From the NCBI GenBank assembly GCA_024276455.1, contig JAJRXE010000506.1, positions 1 to 7,883 on the forward strand: 7,883 bases of DNA. Reading direction: 5' to 3'. This stretch comes from Calditrichota bacterium. GTDB lineage: Bacteria > Calditrichota > Calditrichia > RBG-13-44-9. The first letter of the stretch is position 1, and each line of letters starts with the position of its first letter. The notes below the pieces were generated by a model, which worked only from the letters and a program-made list of their open reading frames with translations, did no database searches and was not told where the DNA came from. Of this stretch, positions 1 to 4,467 are shown piece by piece. The position numbers and the translations under genes were made by a program.

Positions 1-394
1 GTTCCCGGTATTTCCAGGCCCACATGAACACCGTATTGTAGCCAATGAAATGTCCGGCCAGCCCAACCCAGAGCAGATGGCTGTGAATGCGTTCGATTTC
101 TCCCAGAATTGTACGAATGTATTTGGCACGTTCGGGAATCTCCACTTGCAGCAGGTCTTCCACCGCGTTGCAAAAACAAACCGTATGGGTGATGGAACAG
201 ATACCGCAGATGCGTTCGACCAGAAACACCACCTGGTCGTAGGTTTTTTGCTGCGCTAATAATTCGATCCCTTTGTGGATATAGCCAATGTTAGCGTCGA
301 TGTCCACCACCGTTTCGCCTTCTACGGTCAGGACGAAATTTTCCGGCTCATCTTGCAGGGGATGGAAGGGACCAATGGGAATGACGGATCGCAT
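1..394 (-). CDS. [NiFe] hydrogenase large subunit, group 4 (Ech/complex I NuoD-like), N-terminal part, cut by window edge
   Basis: This is the catalytic subunit of a membrane-associated [NiFe] hydrogenase, which reduces protons or oxidises H2 on the cytoplasmic face. The frame is open from an ATG at 394 to position 1, giving 131 residues of a family that usually runs to about 360-420. Residues 61-70 read RICGICSITH, the N-terminal L1 motif of [NiFe] large subunits, with C63 and C66 as expected Ni/Fe ligands. Complex I NuoD proteins lack these cysteines, so this is a hydrogenase rather than a quinone-linked subunit. The segment GYIHKGIE (residues 37-44) and the following helical region with ERIHSH (101-106) are also typical of the EchE/NuoD family. 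The start is supported by an AGGAG at 401-405, six bases upstream. It follows the NuoC-like gene after 97 bases. The C-terminal Cys pair and any maturation tail lie outside the window, so an intact active site cannot be confirmed. Confidence 0.9.
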   Translation of the reverse strand, partial: MRSVIPIGPFHPLQDEPENFVLTVEGETVVDIDANIGYIHKGIELLAQQKTYDQVVFLVERICGICSITHTVCFCNAVEDLLQVEIPERAKYIRTILGEIERIHSHLLWVGLAGHFIGYNTVFMWAWKYRE

Positions 395-400
395 GGTTGG

Positions 401-405
401 CTCCT
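401..405 (-). promoter_or_regulatory. Ribosome binding site of the hydrogenase large subunit
   Basis: On the minus strand this reads AGGAG and sits six bases before the ATG at 394. It fixes the start of the large subunit, which is otherwise known only from an open frame running off the window edge. Confidence 0.7.
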
Positions 406-407
406 CG

Positions 408-434
408 AAGCTTGAAATTTGAAATTGGAAACTT
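408..434. repeat. AT-rich GAAATTTGAAATTGGAAAC tract
   Basis: This intergenic tract lies between the large-subunit and NuoC-like genes. It is closely similar to the 19-base element at 1604-1622 and, inverted, to the element at 2068-2093. All three are built from GAAATT units ending in GGAAAC or GAAACTGGG. The three copies within 2 kb suggest a dispersed short repeat family of this genome. Its function is unknown. Confidence 0.45.
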
Positions 435-435
435 G

Positions 436-458
436 TCCCGTAGGGATCCCTCTTGGGA
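436..458. repeat. Two adjacent short inverted repeats, TCCC-GTA-GGGA and TCCC-TCTT-GGGA
   Basis: Two small hairpin-capable units lie side by side, at 436-446 and 447-458. Where they join they form a perfect 10-base palindrome, AGGGATCCCT (442-451). The pair is bracketed by a direct repeat GGAAACTTG at 427-435 and 456-464. It sits in the 97-base gap just before the large-subunit gene, so in the mRNA it falls between two operon genes. It could be a dispersed intergenic repeat or an RNA processing or stability element; there is no T tract to make it a terminator. Confidence 0.5.
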
Positions 459-491
459 AACTTGGACTTTAGGTTTTGTGATTTTGGAAAT

Positions 492-977
492 TTATTTGGC
501 GATTGGCAAATTGTGGCGCTCTTTAAATTTTTTGAGGTCAAAATCCTTGCGGAAGGGATACTCGTCTTCCGCCAGAAATTCTGCTTTTACCAATCGCTTG
601 AGGTTGGGATGCCCCTCGAATTTCACACCCAGAATATCGTGAATTTCCCGCTCAATCCAGGTGGTACCGGGAATGATCTCCACCAGCGACTCCAGTTTGG
701 GATCTTCCCGGGGCGCCAGAGTCTTGACGGTGCAGATGAAACCGTGGCGGTCGAAGGTAAAATGGTAGAGCACTTCGAACCCTTCCCGCACATCGATGCC
801 GGTGGCGATGGAGAATTTCGCTCCGAAGTCGCGGAAAATAATCCGAGCGATTTCCTTGAGATTTTCTCGGGGCACCCGAATGTAGACTCGCTTCTCCGAG
901 CGCTGTTGAACCTCCAGACCGCCCCGGTATTTTTCGTTTAATTTTTCAATGAAATCCGCAATACTCATGCGTTGCAT
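492..977 (-). CDS. NuoC/EchD-like 30 kDa subunit of a group 4 hydrogenase
   Basis: This is a 161-residue protein of the complex I 30 kDa family (NuoC, EchD). In complex I-like enzymes this subunit packs against the small and large subunits of the hydrophilic arm and carries no cofactor. Residues 68-88 match the beta-strand core of the family. Residues 109-128 carry the signature, reading EREIHDILGVKFEGHPNLKR, close to the family pattern ExxxxDxxGxxFxGHPxLxR. The C-terminus ends with PFRKDF and a short basic tail. The length fits a free-standing NuoC, not a NuoCD fusion, and the separate large subunit follows. The start at 977 is chosen because AAGGA lies six bases upstream; an in-frame ATG three codons later is a less likely alternative. 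The gap to the NuoB-like gene is 117 bases, unusually loose for such an operon. Confidence 0.93.
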   Translation of the reverse strand: MQRMSIADFIEKLNEKYRGGLEVQQRSEKRVYIRVPRENLKEIARIIFRDFGAKFSIATGIDVREGFEVLYHFTFDRHGFICTVKTLAPREDPKLESLVEIIPGTTWIEREIHDILGVKFEGHPNLKRLVKAEFLAEDEYPFRKDFDLKKFKERHNLPIAK

Positions 978-1002
978 GGTTGGTCCTTACCCTCTATTGG
1001 CT

Positions 1003-1020
1003 CACGAATTGACACGAATT
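1003..1020. repeat. Direct repeat CACGAATT x2 (10-base period)
   Basis: CACGAATT occurs at 1003-1010 and again at 1013-1020, separated by GA, in the AT-rich gap between the NuoB-like and NuoC-like genes. On the minus strand it reads AATTCGTGTCAATTCGTG. It could be an operator half-site pair one helical turn apart or a fragment of a dispersed intergenic repeat. Nothing in the window decides between these. Confidence 0.35.
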
Positions 1021-1094
1021 AGAATAATTTTAACATCAATCTTATTGAAAATGTTTTTGTCGGACATAAAATTGGTATGTTACGTGTTGCCGTT

Positions 1095-1529
1095 TCAGAT
1101 TTTTTGCAGTGCTTTCACCAGCGCCATGATCATGGTCTCCGGTTTGGGGGGACATCCGGGTACGTACACAAAGATGGCGTTGGGATCGATTTCCCGGATG
1201 ACCCGGTCCACCGGACCGGCCACACTGTAACTGTCTTTGAAGATGCCCATGCTGCAGGCGCAGGCGCCAATGCAGGCCACCACACACGGTTTGGGCACCT
1301 GTTTGTACACCTCCTGCAATCGCGGTTTAATGTGGTAAGTCACCGGTCCGCTGACCAACAGCACATCGGCGTGGCGGGGACTCACCACCAGCTTTATTCC
1401 GAACCGTTCCACGTCGAAGCGCGGCGTCAGGCAGTCCAGTATTTCGATGTCGCAATTATTGCAACCGCCGGTACCCACATGGTACACCCAGGGCGATTTT
1501 TTCAACCAGCGGGTGGAGAGGTTGGCCAT
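1095..1529 (-). CDS. NuoB/EchC-like small subunit of a group 4 [NiFe] hydrogenase
   Basis: This 144-residue protein is of the 20 kDa NuoB family, the subunit that binds the [4Fe-4S] cluster next to the active site and passes electrons to or from it. The four expected ligands are present: C23 and C26 in GGCNNCDIE, C90 in GACACSMGIF and C126 in GCPPKP. CNNC spacing with DIE after it is the hydrogenase (EchC, CooL, HyfI) form, whereas complex I NuoB has adjacent cysteines. Conserved family blocks include SPRHADVLLVSGPVT (50-64) and VYVPGCPPKPE (121-131). No membrane segment is visible, so it is a peripheral subunit. The start at 1529 has GGAG about eight bases upstream. It is separated from the preceding operon gene (NuoH-like) by a 600-base insertion carrying an oppositely oriented gene, which is abnormal for this gene pair. 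Confidence 0.94.
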   Translation of the reverse strand: MANLSTRWLKKSPWVYHVGTGGCNNCDIEILDCLTPRFDVERFGIKLVVSPRHADVLLVSGPVTYHIKPRLQEVYKQVPKPCVVACIGACACSMGIFKDSYSVAGPVDRVIREIDPNAIFVYVPGCPPKPETMIMALVKALQKI

Positions 1530-1603
1530 GCTGAAAACTCCGTTCTATTTGGTTAAGTCGAGTTTAAGAGACCTTGTTGTACCGAGAGTTGGGGGAAGAG
1601 AAG

Positions 1604-1622
1604 CTGGAAATTTGAAACTGGG
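1604..1622 (+). repeat. Left arm of imperfect inverted repeat flanking the four-helix-bundle gene
   Basis: The arm reads CTGGAAATT, one base, then GAAACTGGG. The reverse complement of 2068-2093 reads the same two nonamers with eight bases between them, so 18 positions match with a seven-base length difference in the middle. The two arms bracket the plus-strand four-helix-bundle gene. Confidence 0.55.
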
Positions 1623-1654
1623 ATTCAGATTTGAAAGATTAACCAGTCAAACTC

Positions 1655-1683
1655 TTGAAAGATAAATTCCTTAGTTTTAAAAT
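1655..1683 (+). promoter_or_regulatory. Putative sigma-70-type promoter for the four-helix-bundle gene
   Basis: TTGAAA at 1655-1660 and TAAAAT at 1678-1683 are separated by 17 bases. Each hexamer differs from the TTGACA/TATAAT consensus at one position. The expected transcription start near 1690 leaves a short leader before the ATG at 1709. AT-rich sequence makes chance matches likely, but spacing and position fit well. Confidence 0.45.
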
Positions 1684-1708
1684 CTTTAAAATTGAAAAAG
1701 GTTAGATC

Positions 1709-2062
1709 ATGAAAGAAGTTTATGAATTAGACGTTTATCAGCTTTCAGAGAAACTTTCTGATTTGATCTGGTATTTTTTCGACAATTGGGATGTTAAAAC
1801 TCAGAGAACAATTGGGTATCAGATTATCCGTGCAGCAGATAGCATTGCGGCGAATCTATCTGAAGGATACGGTCGTTTTACACCTAAAGATAGAAAGAAT
1901 TTTTACCACTATGCCCGCGGCTCATTTGAGGAAACCAAGTGTTGGTTGAGAAAAGCCATCCGAAGAAATCTGCTGGAAAAGGATCAAATCGAGCAGGTTT
2001 CAGAAATAATTAACAAAATTGGTCCTAAACTGAATGCTTTTATTAAAAATACTAAACTGTAG
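1709..2062 (+). CDS. Four-helix-bundle protein (23S rRNA intervening-sequence protein / S23 family)
   Basis: This 117-residue, mostly helical protein belongs to the four-helix-bundle family first described from open reading frames inside 23S rRNA intervening sequences (PF05635/TIGR02436). The signature is residues 41-81: RAADSIAANLSEGYGR at 41-56, then a basic and aromatic stretch, then YARGSFEETKCWL (69-81). The length is normal for the family and the gene looks intact. The biochemical role is unsettled; relatives include the Avd accessory protein of diversity-generating retroelements. The ATG at 1709 has AAGG at 1698-1701, seven bases upstream. It is the only plus-strand gene in the window, is AT-rich compared with its neighbours, has its own promoter candidate, and is flanked by inverted repeats. 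No rRNA, reverse transcriptase or template repeat is nearby, so it appears as an orphan copy with no evident functional tie to the hydrogenase. Confidence 0.88.
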   Translation: MKEVYELDVYQLSEKLSDLIWYFFDNWDVKTQRTIGYQIIRAADSIAANLSEGYGRFTPKDRKNFYHYARGSFEETKCWLRKAIRRNLLEKDQIEQVSEIINKIGPKLNAFIKNTKL

Positions 2063-2067
2063 TTTTC

Positions 2068-2093
2068 CCCAGTTTCTAATTTCTAATTTCCAG
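2068..2093 (-). repeat. Right arm of imperfect inverted repeat flanking the four-helix-bundle gene
   Basis: The minus strand reads CTGGAAATT, then AGAAATTA, then GAAACTGGG. It starts five bases after the stop codon of the four-helix-bundle gene. It mirrors 1604-1622 except for seven extra bases, which duplicate the GAAATTA unit. Confidence 0.55.
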
Positions 2094-2129
2094 AATCCAA
2101 TCCATCCCATCAGGTAATCATATCATATT

Positions 2130-3065
2130 TTAATAACCTGACAACATAAGTACCATCCCCACTGCAGCCAGCAGCGTGACCCAACCCCAGAAAAAATTCA
2201 CCGCCTGATCGATGCGAACCCGGGGATTGGTGTTTTTCACCAGGACGACCACGACAATAATGGCCAGGTATTTCAGCAACGACCAGAGGATGCTCCAGCC
2301 CTGTAAAACGGTGCCGCCCCAGAACAGGCTGATCAGGAACCAGGGTACCACCACGTACTGCATGGCCTGGGTGAGCTTGAAAATACCCAAAGCCGGTCCG
2401 GAATACTCTAAAAAGGGCCCTTCCATGAGTTCGCATTCCGCCTCGCTAATGTCAAACGGTACCTGGGCAAGTTTGGCCTGTAAACAGATCAAGCTAACCA
2501 GAAAGGCAATCCACATGGAGGGGTGGTTTAACAGTACCCCGTGAACCTGCTGATATTTAATGATTTCGCCCAGGGAAAACGAACCGACTTTAAATAACAC
2601 GGTGGCCACCGCAATCACAAAGGGGAGTTCGTACCCGATCATCAACTTCAACTCCCGGCTGGCGCCCAGGGCGCTAATGGGGTTTCCGGAAGCGAATCCG
2701 CCCCATACGATGCTTAGGGGCGGCAGTAGCATCAGGTAGAGAATGACGATGGTGTCGCCCACGAAACGGATTTCAGGATTGAGGTTAAATATGCCCAGCA
2801 TGGTGGCCAGCAGGGTGGTGGCGGCCAGACCTAAAAAAGGCGCCAGTAAAAATCCGGTTTTCCGGGCGGTTCTGGGCAGAATTAGCTCTTTATGCCAGAG
2901 CTTAAACAAATCGTAGAACGGCTGCCGCAGCGGTGGTCCCACCCGATATTGCACCAGAGCGGTAACTTTGCGATCCACCCAGGTCACCAGCAAGCCAAAT
3001 GTACCAGTGAATAAAAATCCTGGAAAAATTAAAAATGCAATCAGGTAGAGCAGCCAATGATTCAT
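2130..3065 (-). CDS. NuoH/EchB-like integral membrane subunit of a group 4 hydrogenase
   Basis: This 311-residue protein is of the complex I subunit 1 family (NuoH, EchB, HyfC, CooK). It anchors the hydrogenase arm to the membrane and takes part in coupling redox chemistry to ion movement. About eight hydrophobic segments are visible, near residues 3-29, 72-92, 103-123, 147-165, 184-200, 223-250, 262-278 and 290-309. Family signatures are present: DRKVTALVQYRVGPP (31-45) with KLWHKE (55-60), and the acidic loop DISEAECELMEGPFLEYSG (205-223), whose glutamates are implicated in coupling in complex I. NPRVRIDQ (280-287) is near the C-terminus. The ATG at 3065 has a GAGGAA just upstream. Ech operons place a NuoL-like antiporter gene before this one, but here the upstream neighbour, 72 bases away, is a TPR protein. 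Downstream the operon is interrupted by the four-helix-bundle cassette. Confidence 0.94.
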   Translation of the reverse strand: MNHWLLYLIAFLIFPGFLFTGTFGLLVTWVDRKVTALVQYRVGPPLRQPFYDLFKLWHKELILPRTARKTGFLLAPFLGLAATTLLATMLGIFNLNPEIRFVGDTIVILYLMLLPPLSIVWGGFASGNPISALGASRELKLMIGYELPFVIAVATVLFKVGSFSLGEIIKYQQVHGVLLNHPSMWIAFLVSLICLQAKLAQVPFDISEAECELMEGPFLEYSGPALGIFKLTQAMQYVVVPWFLISLFWGGTVLQGWSILWSLLKYLAIIVVVVLVKNTNPRVRIDQAVNFFWGWVTLLAAVGMVLMLSGY

Positions 3066-3137
3066 GTTTTTTCCTCAGTCAATTTCATTCCTTGCCGGGA
3101 CGATTAAAAAATATCAGGACAAACGGGTTGTGTGCTA

Positions 3138-3893
3138 TTAGAAGAAGTGGGTACGGACCTCTTCCAGGGCTTTCAGATTGTGCTTGGCGCGGGCGTGCTC
3201 GGGATCCAGCTCCAGCACTTTCCGGAACGCCTGAATGGCTTTGTCCAGTTCGCCCTTCTTGTAGTAGGCAATTCCCAGCTGGTAAAATGCCGGTGCATCT
3301 TTGGGATTGTATTCCACCACCTTCTCGAAATTTTCGATGGTTTTGTCCAGGAGCCCCAGCTGGGAGTACGCCTCGCCCAGATGGTAATAGGCAATGGTGA
3401 ATTCCGGATTACGCTGCACCAGCTGATTCAGAATATTGACCGTTTTCTGTAATTCTCCGTGGTGGAAGTAAGCGATTCCCAGCCAGTAATAGGCCATCTG
3501 GAAGTCCGGATCGATCTCGATGGTTTTGTGGAACATTTGAATGGCCTCGCTGATCTGGGCCTTGCGGTAGAAAGCCAGCCCCAGGCCGTAATAGCTTCCG
3601 GCCTGATTGGGCCGGATTCCCAGACACAACTGGTAGCGTTCGATGGCTCTGTCCAATTCCCCCAGGCGGTAATAGAGGTTGGCAATGTGAAGGCAGATTT
3701 CCGGGGTGCGTTTCACTTTGTCCGCTTTTAAAAATTCCTGAATGGCCTCTTCGATTTTTCCTTCATTTTCCAGGAAGGTTGCATTCTGGAGTATTTTTTC
3801 GTAGTTCTGGATCTCTTCTTTTAAGGCGGTGCCGCAGGTTTTGCAGTAATTATGCTCTTCGGCATTTTCGGTTTTACAAATCGGGCAAATCAT
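3138..3893 (-). CDS. Zinc-ribbon TPR repeat protein of the hydrogenase operon
   Basis: This 251-residue soluble protein has two parts. Residues 1-20 form a CPIC...CKTC zinc ribbon (C3, C6, C17, C20). After a helical linker at about 30-63 come five tandem 34-residue tetratricopeptide repeats, about 65-98, 99-132, 133-166, 167-200 and 201-234, each with the usual G, Y/A and P positions (for example residues 201-234 end in LELDPE). TPR arrays are protein-binding scaffolds, so a role in assembly or maturation of the complex, or docking of the soluble module to the membrane arm, is plausible but is inference. It is transcribed with the hydrogenase genes, 39 bases after the ferredoxin and 72 before the NuoH-like gene. 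The ATG at 3893 has GGAG six bases upstream. No signal peptide or membrane segment is seen. It is not a known structural subunit of Ech, Coo or Hyf enzymes. Confidence 0.88.
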   Translation of the reverse strand: MICPICKTENAEEHNYCKTCGTALKEEIQNYEKILQNATFLENEGKIEEAIQEFLKADKVKRTPEICLHIANLYYRLGELDRAIERYQLCLGIRPNQAGSYYGLGLAFYRKAQISEAIQMFHKTIEIDPDFQMAYYWLGIAYFHHGELQKTVNILNQLVQRNPEFTIAYYHLGEAYSQLGLLDKTIENFEKVVEYNPKDAPAFYQLGIAYYKKGELDKAIQAFRKVLELDPEHARAKHNLKALEEVRTHFF

Positions 3894-3932
3894 AATGAAC
3901 TCCTTCGTTTTTAGCGGGAATAAATTCGCCGA

Positions 3933-4418
3933 CTAAGCTCTTCGAATTTTGGAGCGCGCCACAATTCGGCCGCCGATGAGGGTTTCCGGAATGGTTTCCG
4001 GAACCAGCTCCACAAACTGCAGGGCGCCGCTGGTGCAGGCGGTGACGCAGCGGGGCTTTTTTCCAACTTCCACCCGGTCGATGCACAGGTCGCATTTGGG
4101 CGAAATATGACGGGTGAATTCCGAACCGATGGCGCCAAAGGGACAGGCCAGCGAACAGGAACGACACCCGATGCAGAGCAGATTGGCCCGCCGCACGTAA
4201 CCGTGTTCGTCCTGGTAAAGCGCCCCGGTGGGACACGATGCCAGGCAGGCCGGATTCAGGCAATGTCGGCAATTGGTCGGTACAAGGGCAATGTCTTCCA
4301 CCCGGGCGGAAACCAGATTGCTCTGGTAAAGGTGCCCGTAATGGCAGGCCGCCGAACAACTTCGACAGCCAATACACAAATCCAGGTCAACAATAATGCG
4401 TTTTTCTATTTTTCCCAT
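3933..4418 (-). CDS. Four-cluster [4Fe-4S] ferredoxin-type electron transfer subunit (HycB/HydN-like)
   Basis: This 161-residue iron-sulfur protein has 16 cysteines in four groups: C15/C18/C21/C25 (CIGCRSCSAAC), C50/C53/C58/C62, C82/C85/C88/C92 (CIGCRSCSLAC) and C109/C112/C124/C128. This is the HycB/HydN/DmsB arrangement, predicted to hold four [4Fe-4S] clusters along a wire. Such proteins usually connect a molybdopterin oxidoreductase to another redox partner. Here the gene directly follows the molybdopterin-like gene (49-base gap) and precedes the membrane genes, so it probably bridges the soluble module and the NuoB-like subunit. There is no Tat or Sec signal, so it should act in the cytoplasm. 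The start is supported by AGGAG at 4426-4430, seven bases before the ATG. The C-terminal 25 residues, after the last cluster, have no motif I recognise. Confidence 0.93.
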   Translation of the reverse strand: MGKIEKRIIVDLDLCIGCRSCSAACHYGHLYQSNLVSARVEDIALVPTNCRHCLNPACLASCPTGALYQDEHGYVRRANLLCIGCRSCSLACPFGAIGSEFTRHISPKCDLCIDRVEVGKKPRCVTACTSGALQFVELVPETIPETLIGGRIVARSKIRRA

Positions 4419-4425
4419 GGAACAG

Positions 4426-4430
4426 CTCCT
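4426..4430 (-). promoter_or_regulatory. Ribosome binding site of the four-cluster ferredoxin
   Basis: Read on the minus strand this is AGGAG, seven bases before the ATG at 4418. It selects that start codon. Confidence 0.65.
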
Positions 4431-4467
4431 GACAGGCTGGTATTTCCCAAAAAAGAACCGTTGGGCT

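Larger units (their letters stand above)
1604..2093. mobile_element. Candidate inserted cassette carrying a four-helix-bundle gene
   Basis: The interval is bounded by inverted repeat arms, is distinctly more AT-rich than the hydrogenase genes, and carries a single gene transcribed against the operon. It separates the NuoH-like and NuoB-like genes, which are normally adjacent in echB-C order. No transposase is present and no target-site duplication is obvious at the edges. If it is mobile it would be non-autonomous or mobilised by something not visible here. That it is an insertion is an inference from orientation, composition and repeats. Confidence 0.4.

Noticed and set aside
453..941. Long plus-strand open frame opposite the NuoC-like gene
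   Set aside because: It lies fully antisense to a gene with clear family motifs, and its translation shows no recognisable domain.
978..1094. Internal promoter for the NuoC-like and large-subunit genes in the AT-rich gap
   Set aside because: No hexamer pair with good spacing stood out on the minus strand; AT-richness alone is not enough.
1077..1556. Long plus-strand open frame opposite the NuoB-like gene
   Set aside because: It is a histidine- and alanine-rich shadow of a confidently identified iron-sulfur subunit.
1709..2062. Four-helix-bundle gene as Avd of a diversity-generating retroelement, or as part of an rRNA insertion
   Set aside because: There is no reverse transcriptase, template/variable repeat pair or rRNA sequence in the window.
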